DNA of 64,000 nucleotides from Sternotherus odoratus (taxonomy: Eukaryota; Chordata; Testudines; Kinosternidae), in contig JAVMKO010000010.1 of NCBI GenBank assembly GCA_032164245.1, forward strand, positions 46,336,848-46,400,847, read 5' to 3'. Under the pieces are notes generated by a model, which had not been told where the DNA came from, made no database searches, and saw nothing but the letters and a program-made list of their open reading frames with translations. Below are positions 10,721-22,493 of this stretch, piece by piece. The position numbers and the translations under genes are program-made. Within the stretch, counting starts at the first letter, position 1. Every line of letters starts with the position of its first letter.

Positions 10721-11300
10721 CATGACTCTAGCATACTTGTGTGGCCAGGAAGGGGTTGGGGGGCTGCACCCTTCATCCTCTGAAGCACTATCACATTGTG
10801 GGGTGAGGGTCACTATACAACCATTTACTACTTTAACTGGAGTTACCCAAACATTTCAGTTTGAATGCAACACTGGATTAGTTTTGTTTAAAGAATAAAA
10901 AAAGTTCATTTAACTACAAAAAGAGAGATTTTAAGTGAGTACAAGTCAGAACTGGTTACAAGAAAAATACAGATAAAACACTTTCTAGCAACTAAACTTA
11001 ACTAAGTAGACTTGGTTCAAGGTAAAATCCTCACCCCACATTCCCAGAACCACTGCTGACCAAATTCTCATGTCAGGATCTGCCTCCAAAAGGTTGGTTT
11101 CTTTTGTCTTCTTAGGGGAATGAACAAGAGAGAGACTTGCTGGGGTAATTTGCCCCTCATTTTACATTCAAGTCACCATTTGAAATGCTTTTTCCTGGGG
11201 GTATCCCCTAGATAAAGTGCTCTCCAGCTGTGCGGGTGGAGACACGAGGTCTCATGATGAGAGGCTCCATGGTGGTGTTACTAAAATGAAGATTCCTAGA
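10721..11300. repeat. possible interspersed repeat, AT-rich core
   Basis: TTTAACTACAAAAAGAGAGA and AAGAACTGGTTACAAG-like motifs recall a second AT-rich stretch at about 28080 (TTTATTAACTAGGAAAAAG). The similarity is loose and the boundaries cannot be set by eye. Confidence 0.25.
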
Positions 11301-12842
11301 TGGTGGCATGTGTGCCCACAACTAATGATGGGCACAACAAATTAAAAGGTGTGGCAAAAATAAAGGCCGCTCCTGAAAGCCAGGGCTCTGCTGTATAATA
11401 CAGAGAGGGCAGAAAAGAGAGCGAGGGGAGGGTGGTGCCGATTGGGATGTCAGACGTGCTTATTACTCTCCTGGAGTGTTGAGGCAGAGGGATTCAGAGG
11501 GGAAGGGAATTGGAGCTCTTAGCTCAGGGCCTCCACTGTCCGTTTCTGTGGCTGTTTGTGCGGAGAAATGACTTACAGCCCCTGTGAGACACAAACATCC
11601 CTTTATCACGCAGCTTGTGTCACCCTAATGCAGTTCTGTCAGTTGAGGATAAAATGTGGACTCAAAAAGCAATTACCGAGTGAATCTCCCAGCTGCTGGG
11701 AAGAGCTGAATGATGGGGACAGAGTGCCCATCCGGAATAATATCCTGTCTGACTGGCCACTAAATCTTGCTGGGAAGAGATCAGTTTCCCTCCTTTGTCT
11801 AACAGCCTCTGCTCCAGCCACCCAGCTCTGTTCCAGGAGGAGCTGGGCTGAAATATATGCACAGCCGGGGACACCTGCAAGTTATGGCTTCTTCTCTGTT
11901 GTGTTGGCCTGGAAATTAATGGAAAAGGGAAAGCAAGGCTGCATCTCCTTCTTCTCAAGGATCTAAACCTTCCCTTCCCCAGCACCTGGTCCACACACAG
12001 CCCTGGATGGTCCGCATGAGTCGCGGCAGGGCAGCTGTCCCACAGGCTAGGCAGTCGACGTACACCTCCTTTCCCCCTGTAACTCTGAGCAGTACATTGT
12101 GGGCCATGGCACGGGTACTAACTAGGAGGGAACAGCACCAGCTGATGAGTTGCTAAGAGTATTTTTCAGGTTGCAAGGGCTTCCCTTGGATGTTTCCCAT
12201 TCACATGGTGATTCAGCCTAGCCCTGCTTAGCTTGTGAGGGCACAGTGAATTATGTCTGTAGAAACTCTGCACCGCCATGTACTTAGCATGATCAAAATC
12301 AGCCAGACTTACAAACAGTTTACCTAAGACACAAACCCCAAGAGGAGGTTTCAGAAAGAGCCATGTCCCTCTCCAGTCAGGGTTTCAGAGCCCAGGGGCC
12401 ATTTTAAAGCCCATTGGCCATATTGTAGGCAGCTGGTGTGAGGGGATGCAGAGCGGAATTCTCTTACTGGCTGCTCTGGATTTAGAGGTTCCATCCCGCA
12501 GCTCACCCTGAGGGTGTTGGGGAGCCCAATGCATAACTGCTTGGTCCCAACAGCTGTGGGAATGCAGCAGAGTGCCAGCTGGCAGTTCTGCAGCACAAAT
12601 GGATTTTTGGATGGGTCTTTGGTGCAAATTGCATCCCAAATGCAGTCAGGGGTGAAGCACAGAGTGGAATCGCCTACCCCCAGGCACATGAGAAAAGCAC
12701 ACTGACTGGGATGGGCTGAATCAGGAGACGGGAGAAGCTGCCTCATGATTATCAGCATTTTCCCACAAGGAGGCTCAGCCTGCGAGATGCTTGGGAATGG
12801 TGCCTTTGTGGATGGGAGAAGGCAGAGGAATGGTTGCCACTA
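11301..12842. other. no feature seen
   Basis: Moderate-GC sequence with several open frames under 140 codons on both strands. None has a recognisable domain or clear splice partners. Confidence 0.35.
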
Positions 12843-12848
12843 ACACTT

Positions 12849-13432
12849 TATAGACTCATAGACCCTAAGGCCGAAGGGACCATCATGATCATCTAGTTAG
12901 ATCTCCTGCCCATTGCAGGCCAGAGAACCTCACCCACCCTCTCCTGTAATAGACCCCTAAACTCTAATTGAGTTACCAAAGGCCTCAGATCATGATTTAG
13001 AGACTTCTTGTTACTGAGAATCCACCATTTACACTAGTTTAAACCTGCAAGTGATCCATGCCCCTTCTGAAGATGAAGGCAACCTCCAGCGTCTCTGTCA
13101 ATCTGGCTCAGGGAAAATTGCTTCCTGCCCCCAAATCTGACAATTAGTTAGACCCTGAGTAGCTGGGCAAGACCCACCTTCCAGATACCTGGGAAAGAAT
13201 TCCCTGTAGTAACTCAGAGCCCTCCCTGTCTAATGTCCCATCACTGGCCAGTGGAGATATTTGCTGCCAACAGTCACAGATCAGCTACATGCCATCAGCT
13301 ACATGCCCTTTCATCATACTGTCCCCTCCAGGAATTTATCAAGCTCAGTCTTGAAATCAGTTAGATTTTTTTTTTTTTTGCCCCCACTGTTCCCCTTGGA
13401 AGGCTGTTCCAGAACTTCACGCCTCTGATGGT
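12849..13432 (-). mobile_element. CR1 LINE 3' fragment
   Basis: Read on the - strand, this ends in ATGATCATGATGGTCCCTTC and a Ser/Leu-coding decayed region. On the + strand the terminal block is TAGACTCATAGACCCTAAGG. It continues to the CCTTGGAAGGCTGTTCCAGA block typical of the CR1 region upstream of the 3' UTR. A T12 run sits at about 13368. Confidence 0.8.
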
Positions 13433-13602
13433 TCTGTGCCAGGGTGTTTCCAGAACAAACCCTGCTGCTCTACACCAAACCTCGTTGGGTTGCCAAGACA
13501 GAGTGATGTGTTCAGGAGGATGGGAAGACAGGCAGCACCAATGCAGCGGCTGTCCAGAAGTGCACTGGCCCTGTGCCAGCTTGGTACATTTTGGCCAGGA
13601 TG

Positions 13603-16600
13603 ATCATAGAATCATAGGGCTGGAAGAGACCTCGAGAGGTCATCTAGTGCAGTCCCCTACACTCACGGCAGCACAAGGTATTCTCTTGACCATTCCTGAC
13701 AAGTGTTTGTCTAACCTGCTCTTAAAAATCTCCAATGATAGAGATTCTACAATCTTCCTAGGCAATTTATTCCAGTGCTTAACCACCCTGATAGGAAGAT
13801 TTTCCTAATATCTAACCTAAACCTCCCTTGCTGCAATTTAAGTCCATTGCTTCTTGTCCTATCCTCAAAGTTAAGAACAACAATTTTTCTCCCTCATCCT
13901 TGTAACAAACTTTTATGTTTTTGAAAACTGTTATCATGTCCCCTCTCAGTCTTCTCTTTTCCAGACTAAACAAACCCAGTTTTTTCAATGTTCTCTCATA
14001 GGTCACATTTTCTAGATCTTTAAGCATTTTTGTTGCTCTTCTTTGGACTTTTTCCAATTTGTCCACATCTTTCCTGAAATGTGACACCCAGAACTTCAGT
14101 TGAGGCCTAGTCAGTATGAGTAGAGCGAAAGAATTACTTCTCGTGTCTTGCTTACAACACTCCAGCTATACATCCCAAAATGATCGCTTTTTTTGCAACA
14201 GTGTTATACTGTTGACTCATATTTAGCTTATGGTCCACTATGACCCCTAGATCCCTTTCTGCAGTACTCTTTCCTGTGCAGTCATTTTCCATTTTGTAGG
14301 TGTGCAACTGATTGTTTCTTCCTAAGTGGAGTACTTTGCATTTGTCCTTATTGAATGTCATCCTGTTTACTTCAGACCATTCCTCCAACTGTTCCAGACC
14401 ATTTTGAATTATAATCCTGTATTCCAAAGCACTTGAAACCCCTACCATCTTCGTATCATCCGCAAACTTTAAAAGTGTACTCTGTATGCCATTATGTAAA
14501 TCATTGATGAAGATATTGAACAGAACCAGACTCAGAACTGATTCCTTTAGGACCCCACTCATTATGCCCCTCTAGCATGACTGTGAACAACTGATATCTA
14601 CTGCTAGCAATGGTTCAATCAATTTGCAAACATAACCAGTAGTTATGCACCCATCTTATAGTAGCTCCATCTTGGTTTCATTTTCCCAGTTTGTTTATGA
14701 GAAGGTCATGCAAGACCGTATCAAAAGCTTTACTAAAGTCAAGCTTTGCTAAAGTGGTGTCTACTGCTTTCCCCCTATCCACAAGGCTTGTTACCCTGTC
14801 AAAGAAAGCTATCAGGTTGGTTTGACAAGATTTGTTCTTGACAAATCCATGCTGACTGTTACTTATCACCTTATTATCTTCTAGATGTTTGCAAATTGAT
14901 TGCTTAATTATTTGAGTATTCTAGGATGCATTTAATCAGGCCCTGGTGACTTGAAGACATCTAACTTGTCTAAGTAATTTTTAACCTGTTCTTTCCCTAA
15001 TTTAGCCTCTGAGCCTACCTCATATCCAGACTGCAAAGGGAGACTGCAGAGCTTCAATTCATTTGCAAATTCAGCACACACACTTTGGGATTGAACCGAG
15101 ATCTACAATGGTTGGCTCATTACAGATATTGTTTCTCGTCTCTCCATGTTCACACACCCCATTCAAATGCTAGACGAATAATCCACACTCCCTGATCGGA
15201 GATAACAAGCTGGCTCAGCTTAATTGGACTAACCTTTTCATCTCCCACCTGGCTCTTACCTACTTTTCTATAACTGCCTGTTTGTGAACACTTCCACTGC
15301 CTGCATCCGACGAAGTGGGTATTAGCCCACGAAAGCTCATGCTTCAAAACTTTATAGTTAGTCTTTAAGGTGCCACAGGACTTTGTTAACTCTACTATTC
15401 CAGACTAACACAGCTACCACCCTGATTCTTGACTCATTTTCACTGTGATTCACTATGTTAGACGTCCAATCACCAACAAAATTCTTGATGAAAACCGAAA
15501 CAAAAAAGTCATTAAGCACCTCTGCCATTTTAACTTTTTCTGTTATTGTTCCCTCCCAGCTTTGAGTAATGGGCCTACCTTGTCCTTGGTCTTCCTCTTG
15601 CTTCTAATGTATTTGTAGAATGTTTTCTTGTTACACTTTGTCTCTAGCTGGTTTGATCTTGTTTTGTTCTTTGGCCTTTCTAATTTTGCTCCTACATACT
15701 TGTGTTATTTGTTTATATTCATCTTTTGTAATTTGACCTAGTTTCCACTTTTTGTAGGACTCTTTTTTTTTTTTTAAGATCATTAAAGAGATCTCCTGTT
15801 TAAGCCAGAATGGTCTCTTGCCATCCTTCTGATCTTTCCTACCCAGTGGGATAATTTGCTCTTGTGCCCTTTATAATGTCTCTTTGTAAAACTGCCAACT
15901 GTCTTCAGTTGTTTTTCCCCTTAGACTTGCTTCCCACAGGATCTTACCTACCAACTCCCAGAGTTTGCTAAAGTCTACCTTCTTGAAATCCACTGTCTTT
16001 ATTTTGCTGTTCTCCCTCCTACCATTCCTTAGAATTATGAACTCTATCATTTCATGATCCCTTTCACCCAAGCTGCCTTCCACTTTCAAATTCTCAACCA
16101 GTTCCTCCCTGTTTGTCAAAATCAAATCTTGAACAGCCTCTCTCATAGTAGCTTTCTCCATCTTCTAAAATAAAAAAATTGTCTCCAATACATTCCAAGT
16201 ACTTGTTGGATAATCTGTCCCGCTGTGTTATTTTCCCAACAGATGTCTGAGTAGTTGAGTCCCCCATCACCACCAAGTCCTATGCTTTAATGATTTTGTT
16301 AATTGTGTAAAAAAAAAAAAAGTCTCATCCACCTCTTCTTCCTGGTTAGGTGGTCTGTAGTAGACCTCTACCAGTCATCACTCTTATTTTTTTACCTCTT
16401 TTATCCTTACCCAGAGACTTTCAACAAGTCTGTCTCCTATTTCCATCTCAACCTCCATACAACTCTGTACGTCTTTAATATATAAGGCAACTCCTCCATC
16501 CTTTCCCCCCATCTGTCCTTCCTGAGCAAGCTGTACCGTTCTATACCAATATTCCAGTCATGCGTATTACCCCACCAAGTCTCTGTGATACCAACTATAT

Positions 16601-16797
16601 CATAGTTGTGTTTTATTTACTAGAATTTTGAGTTCTTCCTGCTTATTCCCCATATTTCTCACATTAGTATACAGACATCTAAGATACCGATTTGAGATCT
16701 TCCCCCCACCCCCCACAGTTCTGTCTTGTCTCTTATAACAGCCCATGCTCCCCCCCCCCCAAAAAAAAATATTCTGACCCTTCTCCCAGATCTCCAT
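13603..16797 (-). mobile_element. CR1 LINE, nearly full-length ORF2, decayed and interrupted
   Basis: The 3' end on the left carries ATCATAGAATCATAGGGCTG (+ strand). Read leftwards on the - strand, the order is as follows: endonuclease start with RYLRCLYTNVRNMGNKQEEL (near 16700), endonuclease part with VVMGDSTTQ (16270), linker with [20 protein letters not shown] (16100), and RT blocks NSQHGFVKNKSCQTNLIAFF (14860), LDFSKAFDTVLHDLL (14740) and LFNIFINDL plus FADDTKMVG (14500). Last comes a C-terminal VQRRATKMLKDLENVTYERT block (14030). The FADD of the RT active site is retained. Multiple frameshifts and an insertion (15023-15430) make it nonfunctional. Confidence 0.9.
15023..15430 (-). repeat. 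interspersed repeat inserted in the CR1
   Basis: Interrupts the CR1 between CCTACCTCAT and TTTCACTGTG. The right part carries CCGACGAAGTGGGTATTAGC, CCCACGAAAGCTCATGC, then TTAGTCTTTAAGGTGCC and AGACTAACACAGCTACCAC. It is the antisense form of the family at 9075 and 33011. It postdates the CR1. Confidence 0.75.
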
Positions 16798-17051
16798 GTT
16801 TTTGACTTACCTGTGGGCTTTGGTCACCTCCCCCCTTCAAACCTAGTTTAAAGAGGAGTCGTCACAAGCCCCAACAGGAAGGGTTGTGAACATCCGCACC
16901 AGTGCATGTGAATAATACTCACAAGCCTAATTTGTAAGGCTCCCTTCAGTGAGAGTAAAAATTGTGGGGTTTGTGGCCAGGCCTGGGGGGTCCTCTCCCC
17001 TCTGCCCGGAGTCATCTGCCCTCTCACCCCCAGATTTGATGGAAGATCAAA

Positions 17052-17053
<2 letters not shown>
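16798..17053. other. no feature seen
   Basis: C-rich sequence flanking the CR1 5' end and the microsatellite. Confidence 0.3.

Positions 17054-17138
<85 letters not shown>
17054..17138. repeat. (GT)n-(GA)n compound microsatellite
   Basis: About 30 uninterrupted GT units to 17114, then a GA-rich run to 17138. Likely length-polymorphic. Open frames across it (HTHT..., CVCV...) are artefacts. Confidence 0.98.
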
Positions 17139-18460
17139 CATGCTGGGTACAGGGATGGGAGTTCCATGCTGTTCATTAAATAACCCAGTTTGTTCAGTTC
17201 ACACATCATTTTAGGATTGACAAAGTAGCGTGAGCTGCAAATGCCTTTACTACATTTCTAAACATTTTTTTGGGGGGGGGAGTAATTGTAGAACTGGGGG
17301 GAAATGTCACCTGTGGAGTTCAGTACATGAGCTGCCTTGATTTTGGCTGTGCCAAGACATTAGTGGAGTTCTGTGTGGAGGAGGGGCAAAATGAAATCCA
17401 AAGTTCCATTCATGACTAGAATCTCCAGAGAGCTCTGGAGTTGGCTCGTTTTCAAACAGCTATTTTCACAGGGGGAGGAGGAATAATTTTTGCATGGCTT
17501 TTCTATCGGTTTAAAGATTATTGGGTGAGAAGTAGAAGGTGAAGGAATGAATCAAGTTGACATTTCCATTACCAACAGGAGATCAGTTTGTGGTCAGAAT
17601 TCATGGAGAAGGATGCTGGATGCTACCAGGACTATTTATTACGTTTTAACACTGTCAGAGAGATGAAATAGCTGCTATTATTCATCTCCCCAGGACAGTA
17701 ATGCATCTGTGAATATTAAAGCAAAACATGGAGATCTGATTCAAACCTCTGACCCACCAAAGTATTTATCTGAATGTGGAAACATTTTAGTCTTTCTCAT
17801 TTGGACACTGAGAAAATGAGAGAAAGCCTTCACAATTAGGCTGCGAGCTGCTAAGATGCATATTTTGCTTGTTGTGCCAGTGTTTTGATAATGAAATGCA
17901 GCTTTCCTTTCAAAGGCCATCCTGCCTGCTGTCTGTGTCATGTCAGCTACATGCATCTTGGGCTGCCTCCTTTCAGAGTGTCTTGCATTCCTTCCTTCAC
18001 CCTTGAGAGTTGAGGGAAGAGCACCGATGAGATCTGTGGTGCCGTGATCTGCCTAGGAGTGCACAGGCTGGGAGCAGAAGGATTTACACATCCCAGCACA
18101 TGGTGCATGCAGTCTGAGCTTAGCAGGAATTACTGATGTGAGACTGAGAGATGCCGCAACACAAGGCCCCTGACTCTGCAGGGCTTCGTTCCTGCACTTG
18201 GCATGGGGTCAGAGACGGGAGGCAAAGGTGGGTGCTTTTAAGGCACCTTTGCCTCTGCCTAGTTCTGGGCTCAGTCCCCAGCACAATGTAGAGTAGCCCA
18301 AGCCTGCCTCTGACATGCCCCTATGCCCTGGCTGTAAAGGGAGCTGGGGTAGCATTGTTCTGTCAGTGATAAGAGTATTCTGAGAGGGCCATTTCCCTTT
18401 ATATTGCCAGAGCTGCACCATATACAGGCTTAGCACCAAGGGCAGTAACCTTCCCTCCAC
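17139..18460. other. no feature seen
   Basis: No gene or repeat recognised. Confidence 0.35.
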
Positions 18461-19170
18461 GGGTATGGTTAGACTGAAGATTGTAGCGCGTTTATTTGTA
18501 GCGCTTCCCAATGTAGCGCAATAGGTATCGCGCTAGAGACTGTACAGATTGAAACCTTGTAGCACAAAATAATGGATACATTTGTCGCGCTTCTGGCAGC
18601 AGTGACAGTAGTGGGATAGGGCAGGTATCCCAGCATTCAGCTGGGTGCAACGTGCTTTGCAAAGGGGGGGGGGAGGGGTGAGGGGGAACTGGGAAGTTGT
18701 TCACAGGGAGACGAGATCTGGCTGTCCGTTAGTTTTCCTTAGCGAAAACTGACAGGCTGTCTATTTCAGACACACAGCTCCGTCCGCAAGCATTTTCACT
18801 GATTATTTGCTGTGTGAGTTGTTAGAGAGAAACTGCAAAGCTACTTCCGCTTTTATAAAACAACACCTCACGTCATTTGCCTTACATGGCAAGTTGATTG
18901 TCTTTAATGGCTTGCTGATGGCCTTCAATGGGTTGCTGATGGCGTTACATGGCTTGGAGGCATGCAAGAGATCCCATGGGTGTCCACATTCCCAACCTTG
19001 CGCTATAACGTTAGCGCAAAAAGGCTTATCACTCTGGGAAAGGAGGTTTAATACTTGTGCTTTAAACAGTGAGTCATTTCGCAAAATCTCCCTTTGAAGT
19101 GTGTTCGCTACGAAAATTATTGCGCTACTGGAGGGTTTTTGTGCCGCAGAGCGCCAGTCTAACCATACCC
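18461..19170. mobile_element. Harbinger-like MITE, 710 bp
   Basis: The perfect ends GGGTATGGTTAGACTG (left) and CAGTCTAACCATACCC (right) are inverted. The flanks share CAC (18458-18460 and 19171-19173), a possible 3-bp target duplication. The left interior repeats the hexamer TAGCGC four times in 40 bp. A short internal tandem repeat (TTGCTGATGGC) lies at about 18910. No transposase is visible. The 3-bp duplication and end form suggest PIF/Harbinger, but the superfamily is inferred. Confidence 0.75.
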
Positions 19171-20176
19171 CACATGTTTGAGGGACCCTCTGGCACAGCA
19201 CTGGCTGTGGGAGGCATATTGCGTATGTGTGATTCTCCTCTCTCCTGGGTGCTCCAAGTTTGGTCACAAAAAAGGAAGCAGGTGTCTAATGTGAGCTACA
19301 AACCACTTCTTTGCTCAGGGCTTCTTCCTTCATTTCTCCCCAGCGATCTTTCTTGAGTCCATTTGCTTTCCCTGTGTCCCAGAGAGGTTTTCACAGCCTT
19401 TCTGCTTATTTGTAACTGGTCCCATTGAGCCACCCCTTCTCTAGAAACATTCCCACTGTCCCGATGCCTGCTTAGCATGTCATGCCATATGGAAACACAG
19501 TCTATCTAAAACAGGAAGCATTTATTAATGAAAACAACTACAAATGATGGACACAAAAAGGCTTCCACGCAGTTTGAGTCCCCACTTTGTCTCCCTTGTT
19601 CACCATGGACCACATCCAGCCTGGAACTGTGGAAAACACACAGACATCTAGTGGCCTAATGATATGCTGCATGTGAACATATCATCGACTGGCCTAGCCT
19701 GATCATTCCCTGCTTCCCAGTCTTATCTCAAAACCCCCTGATGATGATGCACCAGCTCACCAGACCACTCCAACAAACCATGCACATGGGATTGGGAATG
19801 GCAAAAAGGAGACTCCCTTTAGGCACTTTACCAGTGTGGAAGTGGAATTTTGACTCTTCATGGGAGCATTTGAGACAGAACCAACCTCACTGAGGGAAGC
19901 CCGGTGATTGTCAGCCTACCCACCAGTATGTTGGAGAATGGCGTCACCAGAAAAGAAGAAAGCTCTGGTTTACACTGGCAGGTGCTGGAAGCATTAACTG
20001 GAGGTGTCAGTAAGTCCACCTGGAAGAAATGCTGACTGTGCTGGGTCGCTCCCTGGTTTCCTCCTTCGGAAGCCAGGCTGTGCTCTTGCCTGTGCCACAG
20101 CATGGCTTTGTGTTCGACATGATTGACCGAAGAGAGGACGTGGGGAGAGAAGGAAGCGCATGAGTGAGAGGGGAGG
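19171..20176. other. no feature seen
   Basis: No gene or repeat recognised. Confidence 0.35.
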
Positions 20177-20820
20177 TGTCACGGACTCACAGGACCTGTG
20201 CTCTCACTTGGCTTTGTATGATCCCTGGGAAGAACCCCCTTCAGTGCGGCAGCCTTTCAGGGATCTAATCTCTTCCAGGGATTAAGTCTTAGGCCCCTCT
20301 GCCTCCTGGAATCACACATGTCTGAGCCTTCAGCACTCCTGACTCTCGCTGTGGGCCCCTCAGGGAGTTCCCTCGCTCTGGGCCCCCAGGGACTCCACTC
20401 CCAGAGGGAATAATGCAACCCTGCTCTCAAGCCGGAGTGTCTCTCAGCCAGCAGGAAACAGAAGGGTTTACTGAGCATCTGAACCCAGTACAGGAAACTC
20501 CCCAGGCTGTCGGGCCTAGCAACCCTCAGCACAGTACATCTAGGTCTCTCCTGCATCCAGGTGGGCTCTGGCTTCTCTCTCTCCTTGGTCTAGAATCCCC
20601 CTCCTTCCAGCTGATCATCCTATATCATCTTCCCCAACAGCTCCTCCCCTGTCCTTTGTCTTCAGTCCCAGGTAAACAGGTCACTGGGACCCCTTTCTTC
20701 CCTCCTTTGTTCCCCACTGGCTGGAACTGGCTAATCAGGTCACTAAGGTCCTCTCTCCTCAGCTCTTTGTCCTACTGGATGACAGCTGGGACCTTCTGCA
20801 GCTTCTCAATTACTTGATTT
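20177..20820. mobile_element. LTR-like sequence, right boundary uncertain
   Basis: Begins TGTCACGGACTCACAGG after a G-rich run and continues as C/T-rich sequence with TTTCAGGGATCTAATCTCTTC. The TGTCACGG start is common in vertebrate endogenous retrovirus-type LTRs. I could not identify the other end, a target duplication or internal genes. Confidence 0.35.
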
Positions 20821-22063
20821 GTAAAATGGGGGAGGGGGAGGGATCTGAGGCCTGGGTCAATAATGAGGGTTGGGAAGTGCCCAGAAATAGTAGCAATAAC
20901 TAGTAGAAAAGGTGAGAGCAGAGCTCATGGTCTCCTGGGTGCTTTGGCAACAGGTCTTTGGAGGGGGATACTCTTCCCAGAAATCATGACCGTGCAACAT
21001 GTGAGACAGCCCTTTCAGTTTATGGACTATCCAGTGAAAATTGGGATGAATGGCAACCCCACCCCTGCTACATATTTTGGAGACATGTTCCTACGTATTT
21101 GGTGTCCTGGAAGTAGAATGGTATGAGTCCAGTAAACTGGGAGCAGAACATCACACTAACTGTCATCTAGCCCTGAAATCTCATGCACTCAGACTGTGGT
21201 GGCAGTAGTGATTGTGGGTCAGAAAGCACCTGAAACACATTTGCGGTCATCTAGAAATCCAACTAATTTCAATGGCGCCTTTGACCTGGATACAGAGGTA
21301 ATGGATCACTGTATGAGTAGAACAGATTACATGGATGATGGGCATAAACAGCAGCAATTAAGGAGGGTGATGCCCACAGAAAGGCCGTGGTCATACATAG
21401 AAAATGCAGAGTTGTTAACAATTGCCCTGTCAAACAGTTGATCGTTACATCTGAAATTGGGAAATATGCAGGCCATGGCCAGTTCCTTGCCAACCTACAC
21501 ACCTTTCACTGGATCCACTGGGATCTTTTTATGGGACTGACAGCTACCATGGTCACTGAGGTACCCCTGGCCCTGCCCATGGGAAGAGTACAATTTTAGA
21601 GTACAGTGACTGGTTGACTTGGTGTTTGATGTATTTTGAGACACAAAAGAGGCACAGTTTTCTAACAATTGATGTGATTTAATGAATGATGCACTATAGA
21701 AAATAGAAACTAGCTGGGTGTGCTGGGATCCTGATGAGAGCCGTGTTCCATGGAGCCATGCGAGGAGGCCCTTTCCCTCACACACAGTGCCACCTTTGGC
21801 TTATTTTGGCAGCATTTGCTGCTGCTGGACCCAAGGGAACATCAGTATGTTGAAAGAAGTTCTAAGGGGGGACTTTCTTTCAAATGCGAAGCTGCAAAGA
21901 AAGTCTTCCCAGCCTGTCTCCTCAGGAAAGGGTAATGTGACAGACTCGGAGCTCACCAAGCATTTGAAGATAGAGGTAACATTCAATGTCACAATTCAGT
22001 GCTCTGAAATCTGTACAGAACGTAGGGTTCCTGGGCCTCTGTAGCTGCTGGATTTGCTTGGTT
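20821..22063. other. 3' flank of the BEN gene, unassigned
   Basis: Contains several short + strand frames (around 20863-21126 and 21196-21441) without domains or clear splice partners. Nothing recognised. Confidence 0.35.
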
Positions 22064-22069
22064 TTATTG
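22064..22069 (-). promoter_or_regulatory. AATAAA overlapping the BEN gene stop codon
   Basis: On the - strand the end of the coding sequence reads GTCCAATAAAACC. The TAA stop is inside the hexamer. If used as a poly(A) signal, the 3' UTR would be only tens of bases long. Other signals further left cannot be excluded. Confidence 0.35.
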
Positions 22070-22493
22070 GACTTCTTTCTGGATTCTTTTCTGCACATGC
22101 TGTGTCTTTTCTCTCAAGGTCTGGCTGCTGATTCCAGGGAATAGGCTTTTCAGAATGTTACAGTACACCGTGTACAGCTCCGGGTCTATCTTGGGCATGG
22201 GGACTGAGTTCGAATTGCAGGCCTGTTCAGTGACAGAGTGCTGCAGCAAATACACATCACTGAAGAGAGCAGTTAGGATTTTGTGTGCCGCTTTGTAAGG
22301 ATCATTCTCAAACTGCACCATTGCCTTAAGCTCAGTCAGGGTATAGCCGTTGTAACGCTTGCTGTCTTCAGCACAAGGTGGCACAGTCTCACCAATATGT
22401 CTCACCTTCCACTTCAGGCATTTCAGTTCTTCTTTTACGTCGTCCAGTTCTCTCTCCATGGCTTGGAATTCCTTCAGGGTTACAAATCTCCTG
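22064..22493 (-). CDS. terminal exon of a BEN-domain protein gene
   Basis: The acceptor ATCTCTTTCAG precedes 22493. A second AG three bases on (NAGNAG) gives an alternative start at 22490, and both keep frame. The exon opens RRFVTLKEFQAMERELDDVK, a charged, heptad-like stretch, and continues into a BEN domain. Its visible blocks are YKAAHKILTALFSDVYLL, then KIDPELYTVYCNILKSLFPG, then LREKTQHVQKRIQKEV, ending at TAA 22066-22064. BEN domains bind DNA or proteins in chromatin and transcription factors (NAC1, BANP, BEND1-7). The paralogue cannot be assigned. The exon starts in the phase at which the 25476 exon ends. The stop codon lies within an AATAAA (CAATAAAAC). Confidence 0.75.

Noticed and set aside
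17024..17209. Frames encoding Thr-His or Cys-Val repeats
   Set aside because: Pure translation of the (GT)n microsatellite.
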